DNA of 64,000 bases from Oribacterium sp. C9 (GTDB lineage: Bacteria; Bacillota; Clostridia; Lachnospirales; Lachnospiraceae). Position numbers and translations under genes: made by a program. A model generated the notes under the pieces. It searched no databases, was not told where the DNA came from, and was given only the letters and a program-made list of their open reading frames with translations. The stretch covers positions 1 through 64,000 of the forward strand of contig NZ_MUHW01000018.1 in NCBI RefSeq assembly GCF_002007235.1, read 5' to 3'. Of this stretch, positions 6,952 through 16,267 are shown piece after piece. Each line of letters begins with the position of its first letter. The stretch's first letter is position 1.

Positions 6952-9645
6952 ATGAAAGAACGCATAAATAAACTAGCCAGAGGTATAGTTGAGCTTGACA
7001 AGCCTGTACTCAAAATGAGTGATACTTCATTTAAAGGCACAGTCAATATCGGTGAGCTAGCAAAATTTGAATTTATCATATATTCGGAAAACGGAATACT
7101 GTTAAAGGGACTTATATATTCTGACAATCCGCATGTGACTGTACAGAAGGATGCTTTCGGAGGTATCCGTTCCCTCATCAGATGCGTGGTGGATACACGT
7201 AAGATGAAGGATGGAGACAAGATTGAAGGGCAGCTTTATATCGTATCGAATGGTGGCGAGGTAAAGCTGACCTATTCTTTTGATGTCAGGTCAACATATA
7301 AATCCAACGAGATAATATCGGGGCTTCATACCGCAGAGGATTTTATCAGATTCTGTGATGAAGACCCTGATTTTGCTGTACGTGTTTTTGACTACAGTGA
7401 TTTTCAGGATGCGGAGTTCATGCAGGACTCTAAGCTTTTTACTATTTATCAGGGCCTGAAGAGCGGACATGACAGAAAGATCGCTTTGGAGCAGTTCCTT
7501 TCGGTATTGGGTTCCCCGAAAAAAGACGAAGACAACAGTTCGGATACGGAGACTGAAGATAGCAGTGAGGAGACCGCAGAGACTGAAGCAGTGCCTTTGC
7601 TTCAGGAGGTTTATGCGTTGGAGCTTGATGATAAGCCTCTTATAGAAAAGGCTGCCGGTATATGTATCAGAGAAGGTGCCACAGATAAGATGGCTTTCGA
7701 TATTTATCAGAGAGCTATAGAGATGGGATCGAACATAACTAGACTATACGAGTATTATATGTTCGCCATGCCTAAGGGATGGAAGGGAGAGCTTCCCAGA
7801 GAGGTATATCTCTATTTTGATTATGAAAGTACCATGGAAGAAAATATGAAGCTTCCATTGTATTACAACATACTGATGAACTTTGATGAAACAGATGATG
7901 TTTATCAGAGATATGAGAAGAAGATACAGAGCTTTGCCATCGATAAGCTCTTAAGATCTGATTTTGACGAGAGACTAAGTGTTATCTATGACAGGATGAT
8001 CCTTTCTGATATGATCGATGAAAGAATCGCTTCGGTACTTCCTGCCATACTGAGATCCTATAAGGTTACGACAGATGATAAGAGAATGAGCTATGTCGTG
8101 ATCAAGTACAGAGAGCTGAATCGTGAGGAGATGTACGCTTTAAAGGGCGGCTCTGCATATGTTCCTGTATTCTTCGATAACAGCGAGCTTCTTTTTCAGG
8201 ATGACTACGGAAACCGGTATACAGATGTATCCCATAAGCTTACGAGGATCATGCATAAGGAGGAGCTCGAAAAGAAGTGTTTCGAGATACTTCCGGAACA
8301 TGCCATGCTCAAGCTTCTGAGGGCAAAGAATGTGGCTTCGGAGGGTATCACCAATATAGGACAGCTTAGACTGATAGAGGAGATAGCCTCCGATATGGAT
8401 ATATCGAGACCGTATCTTTCCAGTCTTGAGCATGCAGCGCTTCTTTATCATGAGAAGTATACAAAGGATTCAGATAAGAATATCGATGATTCAGATATTG
8501 AGTTCCTGAGAAATATAGATGTGACCAGCCACAGCAGTGAAGACGTAGACATTATCCTGAGAACCTATATAAAGCTGAATCTTTTCAAGGATGCATATAA
8601 GCTTTTACGCGAGACGGGAAGTACAGGTATCAAGCGTACATATCTTGAAAAGCTCGGACGTTTCCTCATCAGTGATGAAAAGACAGCTCATACAAAGGAT
8701 GTGATGCTGCTTGCCCGAAAGATCTTTAAGATGGGTACCAGCGATAAGGATATAATTTCATATCTTCTCAGAGAGTATAACGGTCTCTCAGGAGATATGC
8801 TCGCCATACTCAGACAGGGAATAAAGACCGATGCTGATGTTCAGGACATGACTGAGAGACTCCTTGCACAGATGCTTTTCTGCTGGGCAGAGGAAGGTCT
8901 CGATGATGTTTACCATATATACAGGGAACAGCCTGTCACTCAGAATGTTCTGATCAGAGCTTATATAACAAAGCGTTCTATAGACTATTTCATACTCGGA
9001 CAGAGCATATCAGAGGATATCTTTAAGGATATATACGGAATCATCCGGGATGAAAAGATAAAGGACAGAGTTCCGATGATCTATCTGCTCACCATGTCAA
9101 AGTATATGTCTGAGAACAAGAAGCTAAACGCTGAAGAGAAGCTGGTTCTGCAGGATGTTGTAGACATTCTTATTCAGAAAAAGCTGGTCTTCGCTTATAC
9201 CAGAACACTCAGTGATGTTATACGCATACCTGACTGGATCATGGATAAATACTATATCGAGTATCATGGCGATAAGACTGTGAGACCTACACTCCAGATG
9301 AGGATACTTCCAGATGAGCAGGACTTTGAGGAAGAGGAGATAAGCAGGGTATACCAGAATATCTATGTGAGACCTGTTACCCTTTTCACCAGAGAAAAGG
9401 CCGAGTACCAGATATTTGATGAAACAAAGGGAGAGGATGTGGCTGCGAGCGGCACAATCAAGGCCGATAACAGCATTCGCCATAAGGGCGACACCTTTGA
9501 TGTCCTGAATGAGATGTCGGATCTTCTCGGACAGGATAATGACAGAGAGCTTCGCGAAGTCATGCTTCGCTATGTGAAAAATGAATCAGTTATCGATGAG
9601 CTTTTTACCAGAGAGTTGATTGAAACAAAAGATAAGGAGCAATAA
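6952..9645 (+). CDS. DUF5717 family protein, large, unknown function
   Basis: An 897-residue protein recognised as DUF5717, a family I associate with Lachnospiraceae. No catalytic motif is visible. The first ~115 residues (TSFKGTVNIGELAKFEFIIY and following) look all-beta, Ig- or fibronectin-like. A Ser/Glu-rich linker follows near residues 190-215. The remaining ~650 residues are mostly amphipathic helices, as in a TPR/HEAT-like solenoid, with a beta-rich end. No signal peptide or membrane segment, so it is probably cytoplasmic. Start ATG 6952 with a distant GGAG. It is the first gene of an operon with the DUF5716 and TPR genes. Function unknown. Confidence 0.8.
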   Translation: MKERINKLARGIVELDKPVLKMSDTSFKGTVNIGELAKFEFIIYSENGILLKGLIYSDNPHVTVQKDAFGGIRSLIRCVVDTRKMKDGDKIEGQLYIVSNGGEVKLTYSFDVRSTYKSNEIISGLHTAEDFIRFCDEDPDFAVRVFDYSDFQDAEFMQDSKLFTIYQGLKSGHDRKIALEQFLSVLGSPKKDEDNSSDTETEDSSEETAETEAVPLLQEVYALELDDKPLIEKAAGICIREGATDKMAFDIYQRAIEMGSNITRLYEYYMFAMPKGWKGELPREVYLYFDYESTMEENMKLPLYYNILMNFDETDDVYQRYEKKIQSFAIDKLLRSDFDERLSVIYDRMILSDMIDERIASVLPAILRSYKVTTDDKRMSYVVIKYRELNREEMYALKGGSAYVPVFFDNSELLFQDDYGNRYTDVSHKLTRIMHKEELEKKCFEILPEHAMLKLLRAKNVASEGITNIGQLRLIEEIASDMDISRPYLSSLEHAALLYHEKYTKDSDKNIDDSDIEFLRNIDVTSHSSEDVDIILRTYIKLNLFKDAYKLLRETGSTGIKRTYLEKLGRFLISDEKTAHTKDVMLLARKIFKMGTSDKDIISYLLREYNGLSGDMLAILRQGIKTDADVQDMTERLLAQMLFCWAEEGLDDVYHIYREQPVTQNVLIRAYITKRSIDYFILGQSISEDIFKDIYGIIRDEKIKDRVPMIYLLTMSKYMSENKKLNAEEKLVLQDVVDILIQKKLVFAYTRTLSDVIRIPDWIMDKYYIEYHGDKTVRPTLQMRILPDEQDFEEEEISRVYQNIYVRPVTLFTREKAEYQIFDETKGEDVAASGTIKADNSIRHKGDTFDVLNEMSDLLGQDNDRELREVMLRYVKNESVIDELFTRELIETKDKEQ

Positions 9646-9649
9646 TTAA

Positions 9650-10867
9650 GTGAATCGCTATATTGGAATTTCACTAAATGATGATTATACGTGCATTTGC
9701 ATAAATGACAAAACAGTGTCCAGATTTCAGCCTACGGTTATCGCCAAGGATAAAACGGAGGACAAGTGGACCATAGGAGAGGATGCCTACAAGGCAACTC
9801 TTGCAGGTTCGGGAGTGATCGTGGACAAGCTGCTCAGTCTTCTGGAGAAAAACGGCACGTCTACCATAGCAAGGGTAAAATATAAGGCTATAGACATACT
9901 TTCCCATTATTTTCGTGAGCTTTTAGGCAAGGACAGCAATAAGACCGAAGATGATATAGTAGCCGTATCCATCAGGAAGCCGAATCGTGAGATCGTGAAC
10001 AAACTGAAGGAGGCTCTGGTTAAGGCCGGGGTACCAGAGGACAATGTCTACATCATGAGTCATACGGAAAGCTTTGCACACTTTGTGCTTGATCAGGATA
10101 ACAGCCTGTTCAACCGGATGGTCGGTATGTTTGAGCTTAACAATCAGTGTCTTTACTACTATGAGATGCATGTATCCAGAGGTACGAGACGTTATGTGAT
10201 GGTTGGCTCAGAGGCTGAGGAAGAGGCATTCAGCCTGGATATACTGAAGACTACCTCCGGTGGAAAGATAGCAGACAAGATACTCACAACAGTTGCGGAC
10301 AGAGTTATGAGCAATAACTCATATTCGGCCATCTTCTTATCAGGAAGAGGATTTCAGGATACCAACTTTGCGGCAAATTTCATGAACTTTATCTGTAAGA
10401 GAAGAAGAGTTCTTATTGAGCCCGGTATGTTTGCCATCGGAGCAGAGATATATGTAAAGAATCTTGCCGAGGGCAAGAGTGAAGATTACATGATACTTTG
10501 CGATACACGCTGCAGCTCCGATGTGTCTGTAAAGGTCATGATGAACGAGAAGCTGGAGACTCTTCCTATAGTTCGAGCAGGTGAGAGCTGGATGGATACC
10601 AGCTCATGCTATGAGATGATCCTGGATGATCAGGATTATATCGATTTTCAGGTCACTACCATAACGAAGCCTCAGAGACCTATCAGACTTCGCATGATGC
10701 TTGATACATTCCCTGAAAGGGAAAAACGTACCACACGTATCCGTATGTCTACAGAGTTTTCAGATGCGGATACCTTGAAAGTCACTGTGAAGGATCTTGG
10801 TTTCGGAGACATTTATCCTGCTTCGGATATGGAGATCGTTGAAGAAATAGATTTGTCGGAAAAATAA
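9650..10867 (+). CDS. DUF5716 family protein, possible Hsp70/actin-fold ATPase
   Basis: A 405-residue DUF5716-type protein. Several stretches recall Hsp70/actin ATPases: an opening YIGISLNDDYTCICI strand pair, IVAVSIRKPNREIVNKLKEA followed by VYIMSHTESFAHFVL (compare the DnaK region that ends INEPTAAALAY), and AIFLSGRGFQ with FAIGAEIYVKNL near residues 220-275 (compare the second phosphate loop). The canonical DLGGGT loop is not obvious, so nucleotide binding is a hypothesis. It starts at GTG 9650, 9 bases after AAGGAGC and 4 bases after the DUF5717 stop, so the two are translationally coupled. Confidence 0.72.
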   Translation: MNRYIGISLNDDYTCICINDKTVSRFQPTVIAKDKTEDKWTIGEDAYKATLAGSGVIVDKLLSLLEKNGTSTIARVKYKAIDILSHYFRELLGKDSNKTEDDIVAVSIRKPNREIVNKLKEALVKAGVPEDNVYIMSHTESFAHFVLDQDNSLFNRMVGMFELNNQCLYYYEMHVSRGTRRYVMVGSEAEEEAFSLDILKTTSGGKIADKILTTVADRVMSNNSYSAIFLSGRGFQDTNFAANFMNFICKRRRVLIEPGMFAIGAEIYVKNLAEGKSEDYMILCDTRCSSDVSVKVMMNEKLETLPIVRAGESWMDTSSCYEMILDDQDYIDFQVTTITKPQRPIRLRMMLDTFPEREKRTTRIRMSTEFSDADTLKVTVKDLGFGDIYPASDMEIVEEIDLSEK

Positions 10868-10882
10868 ACATTAGGAAGAATC

Positions 10883-11674
10883 ATGGCTTTACTATTATGT
10901 AATAAGGGTGCTAGACATCCGTTCTACTATGAACAACTAGATATCGACCTTTGGTCCATACAGGAGCTGAGCTATGTGATATACAAGTATCCTGTTATCA
11001 TTCCACCCGATTTTGTGGATCATAAGCTCAGCAGCTGGCTGAGAGATGAGCTCAATATGGGTATACTTGCATCAAAGCTTGAGCAGTTCATGAATGCGGG
11101 AGAAGATGGCAATCAGGAAAGACTGCTCCTTATGATCCTTAGGGAGAGTAACTATTACACTCAGGCTGAGATCGTCCGTTTTGAAAATGAATATAAGAAG
11201 CTCAGAAATATAGAAAAGCATACTTTTCTGAATATGCTGGGTGACACCTATTTTCGTATGGAAAGGTACGGCAAAGCTATAGAATCTTACGAGGAATCAT
11301 TATTTTTGAAATCAGATTTCAATGTACAGATGAAACTTGCCGGAACTTATGTTACAGTAATGCAATATCAAAAGGCATCTGATCTCTATGAAGAGGTCTT
11401 CGTATCCACAGGATCAGAAGAACCTCTCAGAAAGCTGTATTTTATCTGTAAGCTTGAGCCTTCCATCAGGACCATAGAGAAGTATCTCGATAATATAGAT
11501 ACAGAATCACTTGCAGGATGGGAGCTCGAGTACAATAATGTGCAGTCGGCAGCCGAGCACGGAACACGTGCCGGTGAGATCCATGATATATATCAGAAAA
11601 ATCGTTCAGCTTTCCGTGAACATGCGAAGATCATGATCCTGAAATGGAAACGGGAATACCGTGCGAAGATCTGA
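10883..11674 (+). CDS. TPR-containing protein, third gene of the DUF5717 operon
   Basis: A 263-residue protein with no signal peptide. Residues from about 110 to 200 contain tetratricopeptide-like helices (NMLGDTYFRMERYGKAIESY, then NVQMKLAGTYVTVMQYQKAS). The N-terminal 100 residues have a distinct conserved look (ALLLCNKGARHPFYYEQLDI, then DLWSIQELSYVIYKYPVIIP) that I do not recognise. It lies 15 bases after the DUF5716 gene and 29 bases before valS. A TPR partner beside an Hsp70-like protein recalls a chaperone/co-chaperone pair, but the actual role is unknown. Confidence 0.75.
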   Translation: MALLLCNKGARHPFYYEQLDIDLWSIQELSYVIYKYPVIIPPDFVDHKLSSWLRDELNMGILASKLEQFMNAGEDGNQERLLLMILRESNYYTQAEIVRFENEYKKLRNIEKHTFLNMLGDTYFRMERYGKAIESYEESLFLKSDFNVQMKLAGTYVTVMQYQKASDLYEEVFVSTGSEEPLRKLYFICKLEPSIRTIEKYLDNIDTESLAGWELEYNNVQSAAEHGTRAGEIHDIYQKNRSAFREHAKIMILKWKREYRAKI

Positions 11675-11703
11675 ATACATAACTATAGAAAGGTACAACA
11701 TTT

Positions 11704-14343
11704 ATGAAGGAACTTGCTAAACAGTACAATCCGGAAGAAGTTGAGGACCGCATTTATGAAATGTGGATGAAGGGGAATTATTTTCATGCTGAGGTAAATG
11801 CCAACAAGAAGCCATTTACAATCATGATGCCTCCGCCAAACGTAACAGGACAGTTACATATGGGTCATGCACTTGACAACACTCTGCAGGACTCTCTGAT
11901 CCGTTTCAGAAGAATGCAGGGCTTTGAGGCTCTCTGGCAGCCGGGTTGTGACCATGCAGCTATCGCTACAGAGGTTAAGGTCACCAACAAGCTGAAGGAA
12001 CAGGGTATCGATAAGCATGATCTCGGACGTGAAGGCTTCCTCAAGGAAGCATGGAAGTGGAAAGAAGAGTACGAGTCAAGAATCGTTAACCAGCTTCACA
12101 AGATCGGTTCTTCCGCAGACTGGGACAGACTTCGTTTTACTATGGATGAAGGCTGTTCAAAGGCTGTTGAGACTACCTTCATCAACCTTTACAAGAAGGG
12201 ATACATCTACAAGGGTTCACGTATCATAAACTGGTGCCCTGTTTGTCATACATCACTTTCTGATGCCGAGGTAATCCACGAGGAGCAGGATGGTAATTTC
12301 TGGCATATCAAGTATCCTATCGCAGGACAGGAAGACAGATTTATCGAGATCGCAACAACAAGACCTGAGACTCTTCTCGGTGATACAGCTGTTGCGGTAA
12401 ACCCTGAGGATCCAAGATACAAGGATCTCATCGGAAAGACTGTAAAGCTTCCTCTCACAGACAGAGAGATACCTATCGTAGGAGATGAGCATGCCGATAT
12501 GGAATTCGGTACAGGTGCAGTTAAGATCACACCTGCTCACGATCCTAACGACTTCGAGGTTGGAAAGCGTCATAACCTTCCTGAGATAAATATTCTCGCA
12601 GATGATGCTACTGTTAACTGTCCAGGCTCAAAGTATGACGGACTTGATCGCTACGAAGCACGTAAGCTTATGGTTCAGGATCTCAAGGATCTCGGTCTTC
12701 TTGTCAAGATCGTTCCTACAAAGCATAATGTCGGAACCCATGATCGTTGCGGCACTACTGTCGAGCCTATGATCAAGCCACAGTGGTTCGTAAAGATGGC
12801 TGAGATGGCGAAGCCTGCCATCAAGGCCATAGAGACAGGTGACCTTCAGTTCGTACCTGAGAACTATTCAAAGACATATCTTCACTGGCTCGAGAACATC
12901 AAGGACTGGTGTATCTCCAGACAGCTCTGGTGGGGACACCGAATCCCGGCTTACTACTGTGAGACTTGCGGCGAGATGGTTGTTTCATCAGAGGTACCTT
13001 CTGTATGTCCAAAGTGCGGAGGAACACACTTTACACAGGATCCTGACACACTTGATACTTGGTTCTCAAGTGCTCTCTGGCCTTTTGAGACTCTTGGATG
13101 GCCACAGGAGACTCCCGAGTATAAGTATTTCTATCCTACCAATGTTCTCGTAACAGGATATGATATCATCTTCTTCTGGGTAGTACGTATGGTATTCTCA
13201 GGAATCGAGCAGACAGGAAAGGTTCCTTTCGGAAAGGTACTTATCCACGGTCTCGTAAGAGATGATCAGGGCCGTAAGATGAGTAAGTCCCTCGGTAACG
13301 GTATCGACCCTCTTGAGGTCATCAAGACCTATGGTGCCGATGCTCTCCGTATGACTCTTCTTACCGGTAATGCTCCGGGAAATGACATGCGTTTCTATTG
13401 GTCAAGAGTTGAGGCTTCACGTAACTTTATGAACAAGGTATGGAATGCTTCAAGATTCATCATGATGAACCTTGATAAGGCAGAGGTTCCTGCAGACATG
13501 CCGTCAAATATCACCATGGCTGACCGTTGGATCCTCAGCAAGGTAAACAACCTTATTCAGGATGTGACACGTAATATGGAGGCATTTGACCTTGGCATCG
13601 CCCTTGATAAGGTACAGAACTTCATTTGGGAAGAGTTCTGTGACTGGTATATCGAGATGGTTAAGCCGAGACTCTGGGACGAAAAGGATGAGACAAAGAG
13701 CGCTGCACTCTGGACACTTAAGTATGTTCTCACAACATCACTTAAGCTGCTTCACCCGTTCTGCCCGTTCATTACAGAGGAGATCTTCGATACTCTTACA
13801 GATTCAGAGACACCTCTCATGAAGCAGGAATGGCCTGTATATTCAGAGGCTTTCAATTTCTCAAATGATGAGTCTGAGATCGAGGCTATCAAGGAAGCCG
13901 TACGTGCCATCAGAAATGTACGTACAGAGATGAATGTTGCACCTTCAAGAAAGGCTCAGAACTTCGTTGTTACAACAAATGACAGAGTTAAGAAGACATT
14001 CGAGCATAGTAAGGTATTCTTTGCAACACTTGCCAGCGCTTCAGATGTTATCATCCAGGAGGATAAGGCAGGTATAGCAGATGATGCGGTATCAGTTGCT
14101 ATTCCAGATGCTACTATCTACATTCCTTTTGCAGATCTCGTAGATATCGAAAAGGAGAAGGAGAGACTTCTTAAGGAGAAGGAAAAGTGGGAGGCTGAGA
14201 TCAAGCGTTCAAACGGTATGCTCAACAATGAGAGATTCATCTCAAAGGCTCCTGAGGCAAAGGTTCAGGAAGAGCGTGATAAGCTTGAGCGTAATATGCA
14301 GATGCTCAAGCAGGTTGAAGAAAGACTTCAGGCGCTTAACTGA
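11704..14343 (+). CDS. valS: valine--tRNA ligase
   Basis: Charges tRNA-Val with valine in the cytoplasm. A class I synthetase with HMGH (52-55) and KMSKS (525-529), a CP1 editing domain between them, a zinc-type Cys cluster (CETCGEMVVSS, then CPKCGG), and a C-terminal coiled coil (IEKEKERLLKEKEKWEAEIK) typical of ValRS. Full length at 879 aa. No T-box leader is present; only 29 bases separate it from the TPR gene, so it is probably transcribed from upstream. rlmH follows after 7 bases. Confidence 0.97.
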   Translation: MKELAKQYNPEEVEDRIYEMWMKGNYFHAEVNANKKPFTIMMPPPNVTGQLHMGHALDNTLQDSLIRFRRMQGFEALWQPGCDHAAIATEVKVTNKLKEQGIDKHDLGREGFLKEAWKWKEEYESRIVNQLHKIGSSADWDRLRFTMDEGCSKAVETTFINLYKKGYIYKGSRIINWCPVCHTSLSDAEVIHEEQDGNFWHIKYPIAGQEDRFIEIATTRPETLLGDTAVAVNPEDPRYKDLIGKTVKLPLTDREIPIVGDEHADMEFGTGAVKITPAHDPNDFEVGKRHNLPEINILADDATVNCPGSKYDGLDRYEARKLMVQDLKDLGLLVKIVPTKHNVGTHDRCGTTVEPMIKPQWFVKMAEMAKPAIKAIETGDLQFVPENYSKTYLHWLENIKDWCISRQLWWGHRIPAYYCETCGEMVVSSEVPSVCPKCGGTHFTQDPDTLDTWFSSALWPFETLGWPQETPEYKYFYPTNVLVTGYDIIFFWVVRMVFSGIEQTGKVPFGKVLIHGLVRDDQGRKMSKSLGNGIDPLEVIKTYGADALRMTLLTGNAPGNDMRFYWSRVEASRNFMNKVWNASRFIMMNLDKAEVPADMPSNITMADRWILSKVNNLIQDVTRNMEAFDLGIALDKVQNFIWEEFCDWYIEMVKPRLWDEKDETKSAALWTLKYVLTTSLKLLHPFCPFITEEIFDTLTDSETPLMKQEWPVYSEAFNFSNDESEIEAIKEAVRAIRNVRTEMNVAPSRKAQNFVVTTNDRVKKTFEHSKVFFATLASASDVIIQEDKAGIADDAVSVAIPDATIYIPFADLVDIEKEKERLLKEKEKWEAEIKRSNGMLNNERFISKAPEAKVQEERDKLERNMQMLKQVEERLQALN

Positions 14344-14350
14344 TACATTT

Positions 14351-14830
14351 ATGAAAGTAACACTTGTAACGGTTGGGAAAATAAAAGAAAAGTATCTGAG
14401 AGATGCCATTGCGGAATACAGTAAAAGACTGGGCGCTTTTTGTGACATTAACGTAGTCGAGGTTCAGGATGAAAAGACTCCTGATCATGCGCCTCAGTCA
14501 GTTGAAGAAAAGATAAAGGAAATAGAAGGAGAAAGGATACTTCAAAAGATAAGTGACAGATCCTTCGTTGTGGCTCTCGCCATAGATGGAGACATGCTGA
14601 GCTCCGAGCAGCTTTCAGGCAAGATCTCAGATCTTATGGTACGTGGAACCTCGGACATCGTCTTTGTAATAGGCGGTTCTCTCGGTCTTTCACCGGCTGT
14701 CATGAAAAGAGCCAATTATAAGCTCAGCTTCAGTAGGATGACATTCCCTCATCAGCTTATGAGGGTAATACTGCTGGAGCAGGTATACAGAGCTTTCAAG
14801 ATAATCAATAACGAGCCATATCATAAGTGA
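14351..14830 (+). CDS. rlmH: 23S rRNA (pseudouridine1915-N3)-methyltransferase RlmH
   Basis: A SPOUT methyltransferase that methylates pseudouridine 1915 in helix 69 of 23S rRNA. The 159-residue length is exactly that of the family. The SAM-binding trefoil knot is visible in FVIGGSLGLSPAVMKRANYK and the conserved end RMTFPHQLMRVILLEQVYRA with NNEPYHK at the C-terminus. ATG 14351 begins the family-like MKVTLVTVGKIKEKYL. It follows valS by 7 bases and is probably cotranscribed. Confidence 0.96.
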   Translation: MKVTLVTVGKIKEKYLRDAIAEYSKRLGAFCDINVVEVQDEKTPDHAPQSVEEKIKEIEGERILQKISDRSFVVALAIDGDMLSSEQLSGKISDLMVRGTSDIVFVIGGSLGLSPAVMKRANYKLSFSRMTFPHQLMRVILLEQVYRAFKIINNEPYHK

Positions 14831-14837
14831 ATGAAAT

Positions 14838-14884
14838 AAGGGCTGCTGCAGGATCACAAAAAACGTGATCCTGCAGCAGCCCTT
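14838..14884. terminator. perfect 20-bp hairpin between convergent rlmH and carD-like genes
   Basis: Bases 14838-14857 pair without mismatch with 14865-14884 across a 7-base loop (A6 then C). It lies 7 bases after the rlmH stop and before the convergent CarD gene. There is no following T run on either side, so it is an atypical terminator, or a transcript-protecting structure. Confidence 0.55.
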
Positions 14885-14983
14885 CAGCTATCTATATTCA
14901 TACTAAAATGTTAGTTAATACTCTACTCTATAAACTACTATATGATCAAATATCAGCATACAGAATATGAACTATATGCTATG

Positions 14984-15493
14984 TTAAACTACAGATCTAT
15001 GTACGATACCGGAAATATACTCCGGAACATCATCCTTCGGCATATCCAGAACGAGAGCAAGCTCGTCATAAAGGATCCCCTCTGCCTGCTGCATATAATG
15101 TGTATCGGTAAGTGTAAGCTTCTTACCCTGACTGATACGCTCTTCCTTGCGAAGATGTAAAGTTTTGATGACTCTCATGAGCTCATCCGGACTACAGCTC
15201 TTGATGCACTCCTTGTACGCATCCTCACGCTGCTTGTTGTTTTTGATGTCGAGAACTCCGATGCCAGGTACAGTCTTGATGAAAGCTCTGGCTTCGTCTT
15301 TTGACATCACCTTTCTCATATTGATCTTTGTAGCCTCAACAGGAGCGTAAACAGAACCTGTAGGCTTGTCATATGGCTGCATCACATAATACTCTTTATC
15401 CTTTGATACGCCATCAAGATTTAAAACTGTTGTGTCGATGATTTTGTGTATGCCCTTACAACCGTAAACTACATAATCACCATTGTGAAACAT
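14984..15493 (-). CDS. CarD family transcriptional regulator
   Basis: A 169-residue CarD/CdnL-family protein. The N-terminal ~60 residues form the RNA-polymerase-interacting (RID, Tudor-like) domain (FHNGDYVVYGCKGIHKIIDT, then YYVMQPYDKPTGSVYAPVEA). The remainder is the helical domain that contacts promoter DNA in CdnL/CarD. Such proteins bind the RNAP beta subunit and adjust open-complex stability. It has a strong AAGGAGGT site before ATG 15493. It is a single gene convergent with rlmH, with an AT-rich region upstream. Confidence 0.92.
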   Translation of the reverse strand: MFHNGDYVVYGCKGIHKIIDTTVLNLDGVSKDKEYYVMQPYDKPTGSVYAPVEATKINMRKVMSKDEARAFIKTVPGIGVLDIKNNKQREDAYKECIKSCSPDELMRVIKTLHLRKEERISQGKKLTLTDTHYMQQAEGILYDELALVLDMPKDDVPEYISGIVHRSVV

Positions 15494-15590
15494 AATACCT
15501 CCTTTTTAAATTGTAGCAAAAACATGGAAATGAAACAGGAATTTAAATCTAATTGTGAAATTTTTGTAATAAAATAAAGAATATAATATC

Positions 15591-15619
15591 TTGACAATTA
15601 AACTCCAAATTCATATATT
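15591..15619 (+). promoter_or_regulatory. promoter P1 upstream of the GtrA gene
   Basis: Consensus TTGACA (15591-15596), 17-base spacer, TATATT (15614-15619). About 150 bases of leader precede the GtrA start. Confidence 0.65.
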
Positions 15620-15693
15620 ATATATTTTACATTTTTTGGAAAAACTTTCAAAGTCAATATTGCACAATTACTTGCTAAAATTTGTATGATTTC

Positions 15694-15722
15694 TTGATAT
15701 GGCAAACGGTGTAAGCTATACT
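15694..15722 (+). promoter_or_regulatory. promoter P2 upstream of the GtrA gene
   Basis: TTGATA (15694-15699), 17-base spacer, TATACT (15717-15722), about 50 bases before the GtrA start. Together with the site at 15591 this suggests tandem promoters. Confidence 0.65.
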
Positions 15723-15777
15723 TTAGCGTGATTGCCTGTAAATGATATAGGCAAAATGATATTATTTGGAGTATCCG

Positions 15778-16197
15778 ATGCAAAAAATTAAAGAGCTGTA
15801 TCTTAGCTATAAAGAGATAATTAATTATCTGATAGTTGGAGGACTTACAACTGTTGTGAGTCTTTCTGTATATTATCTGTGCGTATCAACATTTCTTGAT
15901 CCGGCTTCACCTGTACAGCTACAGATCGCAAATATCATAGCATGGGTCATGGCAGTGACATTTGCATATGTTACGAACCGGCGCTACGTTTTCGAAAGCA
16001 ACAGTGCATCTCTCATAGAAGAGGCAGGTAAGTTCTATGCCTCAAGGATAAGCACACTACTCATGGATATGGGGATAATGTTTTTCACTGTAAGCCTTCT
16101 ACATATGAATGATAAGCTGGCAAAGCTCATAGTACAGGTTGTTGTGACTGTTGCGAATTATGTACTCAGTAAATATATAGTATTTAAAAAGCAGTGA
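15778..16197 (+). CDS. GtrA family membrane protein
   Basis: A small (139 aa) integral membrane protein with four predicted transmembrane segments (about 17-37, 46-66, 84-102, 112-131) and the GtrA-family motif NIIAWVMAVTFAYVTNRRYV. GtrA proteins are thought to move or support undecaprenyl-phosphate-linked sugars in cell-surface glycosylation. ATG 15778 is used because GGAG lies 6 bases upstream; TTG 15766 in the same frame is less likely. The YfhO gene follows after 70 bases, and both families work in polymer glycosylation, so they probably act together. Confidence 0.88.
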   Translation: MQKIKELYLSYKEIINYLIVGGLTTVVSLSVYYLCVSTFLDPASPVQLQIANIIAWVMAVTFAYVTNRRYVFESNSASLIEEAGKFYASRISTLLMDMGIMFFTVSLLHMNDKLAKLIVQVVVTVANYVLSKYIVFKKQ

Positions 16198-16267
16198 TCA
16201 GGTCATGGAACCGGTTGGATTTCAAGGATTTTCAAGTTGTGACTAAAATAGTAAGGAGTTGATCCTG

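Noticed and set aside
11674-11704. T-box leader before valS
   Set aside because: Only 29 bases separate valS from the upstream gene, too short for a T-box RNA.
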